The notes under the pieces were generated by a model. That model saw nothing but the letters and a program-made list of their open reading frames with translations, searched no databases and was not told where the DNA came from. Of a stretch of 64,000 nucleotides of DNA, positions 53,020 through 61,724 are shown piece by piece; within the stretch, counting starts at the first letter, position 1, and the number at the start of each line of letters is the position of its first letter. The stretch comes from Phymorhynchus buccinoides (taxonomy: Eukaryota > Mollusca > Gastropoda > Neogastropoda > Raphitomidae), in contig CM065695.1 of assembly GCA_017654935.2 (NCBI GenBank), positions 27,537,286 to 27,601,285 on the forward strand, read 5' to 3'. Made by a program: the position numbers and the translations under genes.

Positions 53020-56000
53020 GTGCTGGGTGTGCGTGTTGTTTTTTGTGTGTGTATGTTGTGAATATTATGCTGTTATTTCATGCTTGTGAATTGTGTGACA
53101 ATGCATACGTGCATTAGGCCTATTATAAGTAGTAGTAGTAGTAGTAGTCACAGCAGTTTTTGTTGCTGATTGATATGTGTATTGTTTTGTCTGCTGATGT
53201 TATTGGATTTGTGTTTCATGTTTTTATTCCATTTCAATTTTGTGTAGCCTACATAGTAGGATGGGCGCTATATAAATTTTCCTCATTATTATTATTATTA
53301 TAAAGTATCTAATACCTAATACCTAATATTTCAGATTTGGGGGGTTTCAGGAATTCTAGTTGCAGGTTTGGGGACCCCTGGAAATGTCTACCTGTAACAA
53401 TGGATTGTTTTTCCTCCACAGAAATAAAAGAACCAAGCTATGAGTTTGTTCCCCCTCCATACTACTACCGGCTTAAACAGTAAGTTGCAGCATTCCAAGT
53501 TTCTAGTTTCATGTAATAAGAATACCTTAACCCTTTCACCACCAATGTCGCATTTTAGCACCACAATGTCACGAAAAGGCCTCAAACCAGGGTCTGTTAT
53601 CCAAATAGCCTATTTTCATAATTTTGGGAGGTAAGGATAGGCCTTGCTTTATGCATGTCACAGAGGAATCCCCACTATTGCAGACGGTTTTTTTCTCTAA
53701 GTTTAATGGAAATATTTGGCTGAAATATGGCTGGCGATGAAAGGGTTAAATTTGCATCTTTGCCAATTTCTTCTTTTTTATATTTTTCAATTCGAAACGA
53801 GCGAACGAAGAAGTGAAAACAAATTCATACCCTAATGAAATGATAAAAAAAAAAAAAATTAATTGACGTAGCCTATAAGATTGTAAAGATATTTTTTTTA
53901 GCATAGTGATGGTAAAAAAGACGAAAGTGGATGTAAATCCAACCATACATTGGTGTGTGTTGCCATTTTTTTTTGGTGGTGAAAATCTGTTTAACGTCCT
54001 ACGGTCTGGAACAGACACATGGGACATCAGTAGCTATAAAGATGGCGGGAAGGATCCTGGAGGCAATTCCCGGAGGCAGTGCAACACCAGTATAGTCCCG
54101 AATTTCTAACAATACAGATACATATATGTATTATGTGTACAAAAACATTTCAGTATGATATGCAATGTTTGATTTTTAGGAGGCAGGCTTAAAGGGACTG
54201 AACAATTAAATGGCAGAGATTGTTAACAAGGTAGAAAGTTGCACACCTTTTTATCAGGCTCATCCCCAAAGATTGTACACATCATTCAGATTTTGATATG
54301 ATACAGTCAAACCTCTATTATAAAACCCTCCGTTAAAAGACCTCGTTTAAGACGGATTTTTTTTGTTATGAGCAGAGTTGAACTCTTCCTATTAAAACAA
54401 CCTCCGTTATAAGACCACAATTAAAAAATTCTGATCGCTTCTCGGCCTTTTGGCTAAGACAGTGATTCAGGAACATAAATTTTTGTTTATACCCTGGTTG
54501 GTTTGTTCAGCCCGTCGTACATGGCGAAAGCCGATACGCGACGTTAAACTGAACTTCCATCCACCCAAGACCACAATCAATGAAAAGATATATATTTTGC
54601 CTCTGTTTAAAAGGAAATAATTTGAAACAAATAGCTTTCTGTGGAAAGCTAAAAGGAGTCAGAATGTGGGGGAATTTGTGTGCTGTGAACCGCGCGCGGA
54701 GAATAAGGCTGTAGAGGTAACGAACGAAAAATGGTGTTTTACGTCCTCTCGGTCATAAACACATATGGGACATTTATAAATACAAAGATGGTGGGAACAA
54801 TACTGGCTGCAATGCCCGGAGGCAGTGCAACACCAGTAAAGTTCCAAGTTTTTGACAATGTAGATAGGTGTAGCGGTAACCACGCCTCGGTTAAACCTCA
54901 TCGGCTATGGTACCGCCACATATACTTGTATATTAGCTGTAGAGGTAGAGAGAAAATAATGTTTAACGCCCTCTTGGGCCTTTCGGCCATGTGGGGGAGC
55001 TGTAGAGGTAGATAGGCATCCATGCTGTTATACTCCTGTGCATTGTGCTCATCAGTTATCTCCCTTAGATCACTGTTGGAGAAGACAAGTCTAGAATTTT
55101 GAAGCATTTTCTTTTTTATAACTACATGTGCAATCATATGTTGCTAGTGCATAGGGAAAGCAGACATCATGGAATTTGGGCATAAATTGAGATTTTAATT
55201 TTTCATGGTGGAGCAAAGATTCCTTGTTAATGCACAGAAAACCGAATTGAGTTATCTTGTCTAGTTTTTATTTCATAATCATTTGAAGTTCGAGATAGAG
55301 CATCCGCAGAAATCGGACATAGAAGACAGAATTTTGCCTCTTGATTTCTATTGACCTGAATTTGTTTTAAATCAAATAAACAAAGAAATCATTCAAAATT
55401 GTATTTGTGGATACTGGTAGAATTATATAAAAATACACATGACAAATATGCCCTAAGTAGAAAAATTGATATTTTGGGGGTTGTTGACTATTTTTGGCTT
55501 TTGCTCATAAACATTCTGAGCGATTTATGTTGTTTTTTCCCATGCACCATAACATCGTCGCTGTCCGACGCTAACCGTGTATCTACAAAATTTGACAAAA
55601 ATAGATTTTTTACTGAAACTCCTTCCAGTGACCTCACGCAGGTCTTCTATAAATATCTTGTGTCTGTGACCAATGAAAATGCTCAAATTTGTCACATGAT
55701 ACCACGGAAATAATCGTGTATGTGGCGGGTTGTTGCTGGTTTTGACGCGATAAGCGTGTAACTGGTCACGCTAATCGTGTAACTGCCGGCAGCTGTCGTA
55801 TCTCCCATTGTGAGAACAATGCACTAACTTTGTGACTAACCGTGTAACTGAATTATCACAAACATTTTGGGTGTTAATGCAACTTTTATTGTGTCACATG
55901 TTTACTCATCGGTAAAGAAGAAGGGTCAAGCGTATATCAAATGGGGATTAACTTTGTAGCAGGCGACAATATGTTTTTTGATGCTCCTGTAAAATCACTG

Positions 56001-59000
56001 ATTGTGTAAATACACGGTTAGCGTCGGACAGCGACTATATTCTTGTGATTAAAAAACCCCAAAACAATGAACTATCCGGTTGTTGTTTTTTCAGGTGTAA
56101 GCCAGAAGCTACTATCGGCCTTCATTATTAGGATTCTCCCCTTTAGGGAAGAAGACAAACCTCTATTTTAAGACTTCCAAAATGTCCGGAAAAATCGGTC
56201 GTAAATTGGAGGGGTCGTATGACGGAGGTTTTCACTGGCAGCCGTAGAAAGAAAAAGTTCAGCACAGTTCATACTCTCTTCTTCATGCACACATACAATG
56301 ACATATTAAAACTGGATTTGGGTCTTTCCAACTCCATAGGATTGTGCAATCGATGTATTACAGTTTCACTTCGCCGACTTCTGTTAATCACCTCCACTCT
56401 CGTCCAAAGTCAGTGGTTTTCTTTTTCAAAGTCTGTGGTTTTCGTGCTTTTCCTGCGCTTTCCGCCATCTTTTCTACAACAAGGGAAGCGACTCCGCTTT
56501 CAGGCCCTTGACCGTGGTTGTTTCCCTTTGCTCGAAGTCTATGCAGACGACAACAACGGTCGTAAAAAACAACAAAATGGCGGTCGTAAGTCGCGTTTTA
56601 GAGGAAGTCGTTTAAGAGAGGTCGTTTACATAGTAAAATGCATCCGTGCCAACAAATCCGGTCTCAAATGAGAGGTGGTCGCTTAACAGAGGGTCGTAAA
56701 ATAGGGGTTTGTCTGTATTGTTATTGTAAGAACTTATTTTTTCTTTTCCTTCTCCTTTTTTGTTGTTGTCCGATTTGGCTGACATTTTCAGGAAAGCTGC
56801 GGCGTATTCACTTTTCAAGCCCCTTATAGCCTGATTCCGCCCATGACATCCATTACTTTCTCCTACCAAGCCGTCTAAAACCGCACCCCCGTACACCCAC
56901 TTCGTTATGTATTTTGGAGTTAAAATTGCAATATCAAAAAATCAAAAATATCACATAACAAAAATAACATTGCAAGTTAAACATTCTTCATTTATACACA
57001 AACCCTGAACATTTGATGTCAATCCATCAAGTAGTTATTTTTTAATTTTGTTTTAAGGGACATTTGCAATGTTAAATGATTTGGCCGAATTTTCGGCAAA
57101 TATAAAAAAACAACTGAAAAAACACTAATTTTGCATAATTTCAAACTTGAATGTCTCAAAAACGGCTGAACAGAATTTGTTCATATTTAATCAGACTTCA
57201 CTGAAAATTAGATTTCCGGTATAAAAGCGAACCGGAAGTGCTCCAGCTAGGATCCTGCAGCTTTCATTTGGGATAGCCAAAACCGGAAGTGACATCACAA
57301 AACTAACCACTGGGTATTGTAGCCCTTTTGTTGGCCCAGGTCAGAAAGGAGTTTGGTGATATGTTAAATAGTTTGGAAGTTATTCAAATTTATGTAAATT
57401 TGGTTGTGTGACTTTCACTTATTTCCATTTTATGGAATTTTTCATTTTTCATCTGATTTCGCTGACATTTGCAGGAAAATTGAAAGACACTATTCTATGC
57501 ATGTCCAATATTAAACCGATTAGCCAAAAGTTGGCCATTTTGGGCCACATTTTGGCCAAATTCTAATCTTGATTAACTCAAAAACGGCTGCACGGAATGC
57601 TTTCATATTTTTAGTATTTACTACAGAGTAACATTGCAATGCTTTCATATTTTCTGTATTTACTACAGAGTAACATTGCAATGCTTTCATATTTTCAGTA
57701 TTTACTACAGAGTAACATTGCAATGCTTTCATATTTTCAGTATTTACTACAGAGTAACATTGCAATGCTTTCATATTTTCAGTATTTACTACAGAGTAAC
57801 ATTGCAATGCTTTCATATTTTCAGTATTTACTACAGAGTAACATTGCAATGCTTTCATATTTTCAGTATTTACTACAGAGTAACATTGCAATGCTTTCAT
57901 ATTTTCAGTATTTACTACAGAGTAACATTGCAATGCTTTCATATTTTCAGTATTTGCTACAGAGTAGCATTGCAATGCTTTCATATTTTCAGTATTTGCT
58001 ACAGAGTAGCATTGCAATGCTTTCATATTTTCAGTATTTGTCTACAGAGTAGCATTGCAATGCTTTCATATTTTCAGTATTTACTACAGAGTAACATTGC
58101 AATGCTTTCATATTTTCAGTATTTACTACAGAGTAACATTGCAATGCTTTCATATTTTCAGTATTTACTACAGAGTAGCATTGCAATGCTTTCATATTTT
58201 CAGTATTTACTACAGAGTAACATTGCAATGCTTTCATATTTTCAGTATTTGCTACAGAGTAGCATTGCAATGCTTTCATATTTTCAGTATTTGCTACAGA
58301 GTAGCATTGCAATGCTTTCATATTTTCAGTATTTACTACAGAGTAACATTGCAATGCTTTCATATTTTCAGTATTTGCTACAGAGTAGCATTGCAATGCT
58401 TTCATATTTTCAGTATTTGCTACAGAGTAACATTGCAATGTTTTCGTTATAAATTTGAACCAGAAGTACTAACCGTAAGTGGGGAGGAAAATGTTGTCAA
58501 ATTTTGATATTAAATAACTTGCAAACAGCTGTTTGAAGGGAGAATCCTGTCTCAAAGAGCAAGCATAAGCCCTCTATCTAGTTCCTTCTGCGCTAGTACA
58601 TACTGGCTTTCACCCCACGATTTTATAACTACAGTCAAACCTCCCCTATAAGACCTTCAAAAATCATCCAAATTGAGGTCTTATATGGGAGGGGTCTTTT
58701 TTAGGGAGGTGATTTTAATACTTACAAAGAAGGGCAATGTCTCAGAGAAGTAGGTCTTATATGGGAGGGCTCTTATTAGGGAGGTGATTTTAATACTTAC
58801 AAAGAAGGGCAATGTCTCAGAGAAGTAGGTCTTATATGGGAGGGAGTTTTATTATGGGAGGTCTTATAAGGGAGGTTCCACTGTATCGTGTTTCAGGTCT
58901 CAGCCACGCAAGCTGATCGGGTATTGGGATTTAATGCGCTCTATGGAAGAGAGTGAGAACGAGATGGACCTGTACGAGGAAGATGTTTACGTCATTGCCA

Positions 59001-59212
59001 CCATGGAAGACGGTGAGGAAAAGCTCAACATTTTTGTCCCCACCGAAGGCTCGCGGGTCTCCCCCCCATCAATGCTGCCTGAAGCCGCCTCCCCCAAAGT
59101 GGAAACGCTGCCGGCGTCTTCCTGGATGAAACCGCGTCTGAAGGATCTGCGCTTGCTGCCTCGGCACCAGTGGAAAGAGTTGAAGTGTGATGGTGATGAT
59201 GATGATGGTTGA
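38456..59212 (+). CDS. MRPL38: mitochondrial large-subunit ribosomal protein L38, 8 exons, 439 residues
   Basis: Joining 38456-38642, 40481-40615, 42409-42617, 44339-44457, 47861-48019, 51217-51353, 53422-53479 and 58897-59212 gives exactly 440 codons including TGA, with GT-AG introns and all phases matching. The N-terminus ([20 protein letters not shown]) is a good mitochondrial presequence. Residues about 150-335 are the PEBP-like fold, with [30 protein letters not shown] (PEBP GxHR motif) and [22 protein letters not shown]38 sits on the central protuberance side of the mitoribosome large subunit. Length is about 60 residues above the human protein, mostly in a C-terminal extension ending in DGDDDDG. 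An additional small in-phase exon in intron 1 cannot be excluded. Confidence 0.93.
38690..38900. repeat. degenerate ACCACATACC-type repeats after exon 1
   Basis: CATACCGCTGGTCCCACAGC, AGTTAGTACCACATGCC and CCACATACCAATAGTCCCAC; related units recur at about 39345-39545. Confidence 0.6.
39345..39545. repeat. degenerate about 24-bp repeats, intron 1
   Basis: Units such as TACCACATACCGCTGGTCCC and ACATACCATTGGACCC, with variable spacing. Confidence 0.65.
39708..39777. repeat. (CT)n microsatellite
   Basis: About 34 CT repeats in MRPL38 intron 1. Confidence 0.95.
40165..40365. repeat. (CA)n-rich tract, intron 1
   Basis: Interrupted CA/CACG repeats; frames coding TH/CV runs are artefacts. Confidence 0.93.
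40481..40615 (+). CDS. MRPL38: MRPL38 exon 2
   Basis: The acceptor CTGTTTTCAG precedes 40481 and the donor is GTACAT. Encodes [20 protein letters not shown], then [20 protein letters not shown] and RHRK. The INIGFP segment corresponds to the conserved (I)DIGLP of MRPL38. Phase 1 in and out. Confidence 0.87.
40713..41104 (+). mobile_element. TTAACTCATTCA MITE, copy 2
   Basis: TTAACTCATTCAAGTCGTTC at the left, CGATGCGAATGAGTTAA at the right; inverted relative to 22767-23166. Confidence 0.87.
41118..41253 (+). mobile_element. GTCC-SINE-like repeat
   Basis: TTTAACGTCCTCCGATCTGG to GTAAAGTCCCGAATTTTTAG-CATTACAGAT. It follows directly on the MITE ending at 41104. Confidence 0.75.
41645..41683. 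repeat. (GGT)n and poly(G) tract
   Basis: GGT repeats leading into about 20 G. Confidence 0.9.
41817..42053. mobile_element. TTAACCCTTTTGCCGCC MITE, copy 4, right end lost in (TG)n
   Basis: Left TTAACCCTTTTGCCGCCAGC; the right end GGCAGTGAAAGGG runs into TG repeats in place of TTAA. Confidence 0.82.
42409..42617 (+). CDS. MRPL38: MRPL38 exon 3
   Basis: The acceptor TTTCCTCCAG precedes 42409 and the donor is GTATCA. Encodes [20 protein letters not shown], then [20 protein letters not shown] and ends NRVPPSE. Strong match to the conserved MRPL38 block (IAEHYG-Y-DLF). In phase 1, out phase 0. Confidence 0.95.
42618..43517. other. MRPL38 intron 3, first part
   Basis: AT-rich, with CT-rich runs at about 43270-43315; no exon or repeat family recognised apart from short (ATT)n. 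Confidence 0.4.
43518..43720. mobile_element. MITE with CCATATTTTACGGACCATAAGG termini and a poly(G) core
   Basis: Left CCATATTTTACGGACCATAA; right CTATAGTCTGAAGAATGCGG. Contains about 35 G at 43639-43673, in the same internal position (after TTTTGTGT-AAAATT) as the 80-base poly(G) of 15986-16890. Confidence 0.78.
44079..44298. mobile_element. CAGACCTG MITE, uninterrupted copy
   Basis: CAGACCTGTTTACTCTACTC to GTGGGGGGTAAACAGGTCTG. Serves as the empty site for the U2-SINE at 16478. Ends 40 bases before exon 4. Confidence 0.87.
44339..44457 (+). CDS. MRPL38: MRPL38 exon 4
   Basis: The acceptor GGGTGCAG precedes 44339 and the donor is GTATGT. Encodes [20 protein letters not shown] then [19 protein letters not shown], the first PEBP block. 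The donor choice (phase 2) is fixed by exon 5. Confidence 0.94.
44588..44990 (+). mobile_element. tRNA-derived SINE, Ser/Leu-like head
   Basis: A-box AGGTGGCAGAGTGGTTAAGA and B-box GGGTTCGAATCCCG with a long variable-arm-like spacer. The body has CGTCGAGTCCTTCGGATGGG and the tail GGGAGAGCAGCCCAAATTTC-ACAGAG. About 400 bp, so not a functional tRNA gene. Confidence 0.85.
45031..45413. mobile_element. about 385-bp element with terminal hairpin, copy 1
   Basis: From GCGAAATCGCAATAGTTTGT to GTTTGTGGCTTGAGCCACAAAC, the latter a hairpin at the end. Nearly identical to 51939-52344. Confidence 0.82.
45693..45790. repeat. half of the palindromic element of 9127-9552
   Basis: GGCAGAAAGATAGTAGATGA through GTGACAGATTAAAGGAAATT. 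Confidence 0.65.
45876..46102. mobile_element. TTAACCCTTTCACCGCC MITE, copy 5
   Basis: Left degenerate (TTATCCCTTTTGCACC), right GGCGGCGAAAGGGTTAA. Confidence 0.78.
46440..46745. repeat. direct repeats around GGTGCTAGAAGATTTAAAGT
   Basis: CCCATGGTGCTAGAAGATTT-AAAGTG and GGTAATTGCC-AACGTGTTATCACCC occur twice (about 46452 and 46637), followed by an inverted GATAACATGTTTAAGCAATTACC. Confidence 0.65.
46818..47012. repeat. dispersed repeat, copy 2 of 2
   Basis: Matches 14990-15175 in direct orientation. Confidence 0.75.
47018..47771. mobile_element. Tigger-like MITE with internal tandem duplications and a nested GTCC repeat
   Basis: CAGTGGAACCTCCCTGATAA at the left and GGGAGGTTCCACTG plus TA at the right. 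The interior has an about 105-bp unit (CTGAGACATTGCCC-TGCTTTGTAAGTATTAA) repeated four times. A minus-strand GTCC-SINE-like copy occupies about 47457-47665. Confidence 0.82.
47457..47665 (-). mobile_element. GTCC-SINE-like repeat, minus orientation
   Basis: Reverse complement of TTTTACGTCCTCTTGGTCTG through GGCAGT-CAGTAAAGTCCCGAT and the tail GGTGACCACGCCTCAGTTAA-ACCTCATCGGCTATGGCACC. Confidence 0.78.
47861..48019 (+). CDS. MRPL38: MRPL38 exon 5 (PEBP GxHR motif)
   Basis: The acceptor GGATTTGCAG precedes 47861 and the donor is GTTGGA. Encodes [20 protein letters not shown], then [20 protein letters not shown] and [22 protein letters not shown] is the signature PEBP motif. No ATG opens it, so it is easily missed by ORF calling. 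In and out phase 2. Confidence 0.95.
48062..48193 (-). mobile_element. GTCC-SINE-like repeat, minus orientation
   Basis: Reverse complement of AACGTCCTCCAGTCTGGAAC through ACCAGTAAAGTCCCGAATTT. Confidence 0.75.
48527..48885. mobile_element. palindromic element with telomere-like repeats
   Basis: GGCAAATGTTAAGAACAGCT-CCCTCCTCTGCCCCTTCCA at the left is mirrored at the right (TGGAAGGGGCAGAGGAGGG-GGCTTTCCTTAACATTTGCC). Toward the centre the left arm has TTAGGG-type and the right arm CCCTAA-type repeats (CTAACCCTAACCCTAACCCT at about 48774). Confidence 0.82.
49265..49469 (+). other. conserved peptide-coding fragment, copy 1 (unknown)
   Basis: The frame reads [17 protein letters not shown], then [20 protein letters not shown] and [20 protein letters not shown] before a stop. 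A second copy at 50894-51094 preserves the same reading frame. I do not recognise the family. It could be the end of a mobile-element ORF. Confidence 0.45.
50160..50286 (+). mobile_element. GTCC-SINE-like repeat, head-truncated
   Basis: GAGTCTGGAACAGACACGTA-TGGGACATTAG through CAATACAGAT. Confidence 0.72.
50894..51094 (+). other. conserved peptide-coding fragment, copy 2 (unknown)
   Basis: [20 protein letters not shown], then [20 protein letters not shown] and [19 protein letters not shown] before TAA. Several differences from copy 1 are synonymous (CCA/CCG, AAG/AAA, CGT/CGC). Confidence 0.45.
51217..51353 (+). CDS. MRPL38: MRPL38 exon 6
   Basis: The acceptor TTTTTCCAG precedes 51217 and the donor is GTAAGG. 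Encodes [20 protein letters not shown] then [20 protein letters not shown] and FRNVL. LTPA-L-FFQC-WD-SVT is a hallmark of MRPL38. In phase 2, out phase 1. Confidence 0.95.
51400..51775. repeat. degenerate 33-36-bp repeats just after exon 6
   Basis: TTTTTGGAGTGC-GAAACTTGTGG-TTCCG motifs recur about ten times within 50-420 bases of the exon 6 donor. Confidence 0.85.
51939..52344. mobile_element. about 385-bp element with terminal hairpin, copy 2
   Basis: Matches 45031-45413 with few differences, including an expanded GACAGACC region and the same GTTTGTGGCTTGAGCCACAAAC hairpin. Confidence 0.82.
52549..53333 (+). mobile_element. tRNA-derived SINE with internal (GT)n insertion
   Basis: Head GTAGAGTGGCACAGTGGTAG and B-box GAGTTCAAACC. 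The body runs to GGGAGCAACCCGAATTT; the terminal ATAAAGTATCTAATACC appears only at about 53302, after about 400 bases of GT-rich sequence and a GCGCTATATAAAT-(ATT)n tail of another element. Confidence 0.75.
53422..53479 (+). CDS. MRPL38: MRPL38 exon 7 (58 nt)
   Basis: The acceptor TTCCTCCACAG precedes 53422 and the donor is GTAAGT. Encodes [26 protein letters not shown] matches the conserved EFVRPPPYH block. In phase 1, out phase 2. Confidence 0.93.
53527..53749. mobile_element. TTAACCCTTTCACC MITE, copy 6
   Basis: TTAACCCTTTCACCACCAAT at the left, GGCGATGAAAGGGTTAA at the right; 47 bases downstream of exon 7. Confidence 0.86.
53981..54120 (+). mobile_element. GTCC-SINE-like repeat
   Basis: AAAATCTGTTTAACGTCCTA-CGGTCTGG through CAATACAGAT. 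Confidence 0.77.
54434..54562 (+). mobile_element. U2 snRNA-headed SINE, copy 3
   Basis: ATCGCTTCTCGGCCTTTTGG head and the same tail as copy 2, nearly identical. AAGACCACAAT flanks both sides (about 54412 and 54567), consistent with an 11-bp target-site duplication. Confidence 0.92.
54722..54920 (+). mobile_element. GTCC-SINE-like repeat with GGTAACCACGCCTCGG tail
   Basis: GTTTTACGTCCTCTCGGTCA through GTAAAGTTCCAAG and GTAACCACGCCTCGGTTAAA-CCTCATCGGCTATGG. Confidence 0.77.
55165..55556. repeat. dispersed unique block, copy 1
   Basis: CATCATGGAATTTGGGCATA through CATTCTGAGCGA and CCCATGCACCAT; recurs at 62790-63400 with one insertion. Confidence 0.82.
55557..56035. mobile_element. TIR element with GTCGCTGTCCGACGCTAACC termini
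   Basis: About 26-bp inverted termini (GTCGCTGTCCGACGCTAACC-GTGTAT; ATACACGGTTAGCGTCGGAC-AGCGAC). Internal CGTGTAACT motifs. It interrupts the block that is continuous at 63390-63410. No transposase domain recognised. Confidence 0.85.
56150..56719. mobile_element. Tigger-like element with AGACAAACCTC termini
   Basis: AAGACAAACCTCTATTTTAA at the left, TAGGGGTTTGTCTGTA at the right; GGTCGT motifs near both ends. Confidence 0.68.
57612..58447. repeat. 42-bp minisatellite, about 20 copies, MRPL38 intron 7
   Basis: Unit GCAATGCTTTCATATTTTCA plus GTATTTACTACAGAGTAACATT. Since 42 is divisible by three, several frames stay open on both strands; these are not genes. Each unit contains CTTTCATATTTTCAG on the gene strand, an acceptor-like string. 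Confidence 0.96.
58632..58883. mobile_element. Tigger-like MITE abutting the last MRPL38 exon
   Basis: TA-flanked CAGTCAAACCTCCCCTATAA at the left, GGGAGGTTCCACTG at the right; an internal direct duplication of GGAGGTGATTTTAATACTTA. It ends 13 bases before the exon 8 acceptor cut. Confidence 0.87.
58897..59212 (+). CDS. MRPL38: MRPL38 exon 8 (terminal)
   Basis: The acceptor CGTGTTTCAG precedes 58897. Encodes [20 protein letters not shown], then [20 protein letters not shown] and a proline/serine-rich tail ending KCDGDDDDG before TGA at 59210-59212. The family core ends soon after the RYLD-like IGYWD; the remaining about 85 residues are an extension. Confidence 0.92.
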
Positions 59213-60330
59213 TGAGGCGGATTGCTCGTGGGTGTGGGTGTGGATCTGTGGGTAGGGGGCGTGGATGATGGGGTGGGTGAGACAGGGAGTTAGAAAAGAA
59301 AAGTGGCTTTGTATGTGTGTGTGTACATGCATGTGGGTAAGGGTCGGTGTACATCTCGTGTCCTGGCTAATACAAAGCATCTGTTTTGTTTCATTCTGTG
59401 TTTTTCTCACACCTGCTGCCACGTCATTCACACCGACTAGCGTGCGTTGTGTACGCATTTGGTCCGCTGTCACCCGTGTTGTTTGGGTCTTGGGGGAAGG
59501 GAGACCAAAAGAAGCAGACCCGCTTGTGTGCATAACCTGTCAGCGAGTCAAAAGCAGCAAGGCGTGTGCTACCTTTCACACGATTGTCAAACATGCTGGG
59601 TCCTCGGTAGAACACAGATGGACACCGAGCATAAGACAGGGGGTTAAATGGAAGAAGAAAATGGCTTTCTCTATGTGTGTGGTTGGGAGATGAGAGAGGG
59701 GATTGCGGAGAAGAAAGAAAAAGTATTGGTGAGATGCAAAAACGATTGAATTGACAGTGAGAAGAATGGGGTTGGGTGATTAAAGGCGTGGTATGTTTGT
59801 GGATACAGGTATTGTGGAAGTAGGAGGGGAGGAGGTTAGATGAAGAAAGGATGAAACGGTGGGGGGAACATTTTCTTGGAAATCTTAATTAAAAATCAGA
59901 AACTGTGTGTGTGTGTGTGCAAATGTTCATAATGGGGAAAGGTATGGAAGTTGAAGCATGTTTTTGTTTTTTTAACTTTTTTTTTCAATCATTCATTCAA
60001 AGAATTTAAAAGTGTGAACACAAGTGTGTAATGTTTTTGTAATAGTGCCATCTTCTATTCTGAAGATGATGTGTGTTCATGGAAAAACTAGCAGCATGTG
60101 TGTGTGATGTGTGATGGTATGATTTATTTGTATGTCTATGAGAAAATGAGCAGTGATAAACTGAACAGTATTATTGAATGGCATCGAGAAATGTTTTGCC
60201 AGTCACTTTAAAAGCCTGCTCAGGCTGTTGAGATGACCTATTTATGTGATTTGTTGAATTCCAGATTATCATAACATATCACTCAACCAAAGTATAGGAT
60301 TAGGATTATTGTCAATAAAATTTATTAAAA
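59213..60330 (+). other. probable MRPL38 3' UTR
   Basis: Sequence after the stop codon with GT-rich stretches. A canonical AATAAA occurs at 60314-60319 and another at 60836-60841. No other exon seen. Confidence 0.5.
60314..60319 (+). promoter_or_regulatory. candidate polyadenylation signal AATAAA
   Basis: First AATAAA after the MRPL38 stop, about 1.1 kb downstream; a second candidate is 60836-60841. Confidence 0.4.
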
Positions 60331-60891
60331 AAAAGGCTATTCTTTTTTTTTTTCTTTAAATTTGTTTGCATAGGTTTGTCATAAGCATGTTGAATGTATT
60401 TACTGCTGTGGTGTATGTGTTTATGTGAGTGTGTGTGTGCATGCACATATGTGTGTGTGTGTGAGTGAGTGTGCATGTGTGTGTGTGTGTGTGTGCATTA
60501 GTCCAATGGTCTTCAGGGTTTAGTTATTTTACTGGTATAGGCAAGTCAGTGACTCTTTTCTGCTTGCTTTTTAGGCATTCGTTTTCTTTTTTTTATTCAT
60601 TTATTTAGATAGTTTCATTGCTTTTAATTTTATTCACCAATATATATATATAGGGGTTAATTTTATTTAGTTACTACTTTAGGTTACAGACATAAAAATG
60701 GATTTGTGAAGTTCAAAGAGAATATTTGACATTGTGTTTGTTGGCGAGAGAGAGTGTTTGTGTGTGTGTCTGTGTGAATGCTCCCCCGGAAAATGTTTTA
60801 AATCCAAGAAGCGAAATAGTGCAATCTGGGCATGAAATAAAGGACTAAGGCCATTACTGTTCATACCCCTATTGAAACATGTTTTGAACCA

Positions 60892-61134
60892 TTAACCCTT
60901 TCACCGCCAAAGTCGCATTTTTGCACCACAATGGTTTAACACCCATGTCACTAAAAGGCATCAAATCAGGGTCTGTTATCAGAGGACTTTTTCTTAATTT
61001 TGGGAGGTAAGAATAGGCCTAATGTTATGCATGTCACAGAGGGATTTCCAACATTGCACATACTTTTTTTATTCTGCCCAGCTAAGTGTAATGGTATTTT
61101 AGGGCTAGAAAATGGCTGGCGGTGAAAGGGTTAA
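60892..61134. mobile_element. TTAACCCTTTCACCGCC MITE, copy 7
   Basis: TTAACCCTTTCACCGCCAAA at the left, GGCGGTGAAAGGGTTAA at the right. Perfect outer 17 bp. Confidence 0.9.
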
Positions 61135-61724
61135 GTACTTATTAACTGATGAGTGCTAGGAAATTTAGCTCCCGCTCGGCAACATGAATTTTTTTATTTT
61201 ATGAAAAAGGGGGTGGAGGGGGGGGGCTGCAACCCCCTAAGCCCCCGCCCGCCCCCATAAGTCCGTCCCTGCTGGGGTATTGCGATACAAAGACCACTGA
61301 GCCATGACCTTCAGATAGACGGCAAAGGAGGCAGCACTGCTAGACACAGACTGACAGCCAAAGAGACTGAAGCCTTGGTTTTCTGTTGTTAGCAGGCACG
61401 CACGCACGCACACACACGTGTGCATGCACACACACATGCACACACACACAAGCGCCAAACGAAAACATGTTACTTTTACTTTTCAAAAATACCCATCTTC
61501 GTTTTTAAAAAAAGAAAGAAATTTTATACAAACTTAATGGCAAGCATTGTGTAATTATTGAGTAATAGGCCTACCACCGTACCATTGTGGTTGTGATATT
61601 AAAGGTTTTTATACTGTCTTCGTATATCTTAGTTTATGTCATTTTTCTGTGTGTTTGTGAGGGGGGAAATCAGAAAGAGAGAGAGAGAGAGAACAAGTCT
61701 TATTTGTAGAGGGTAAAAGTCTGC

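Noticed and set aside
57520..58507. Long frames on both strands (272 and 168 residues)
   Set aside because: A 42-bp repeat keeps frames open; no domain and identical units.
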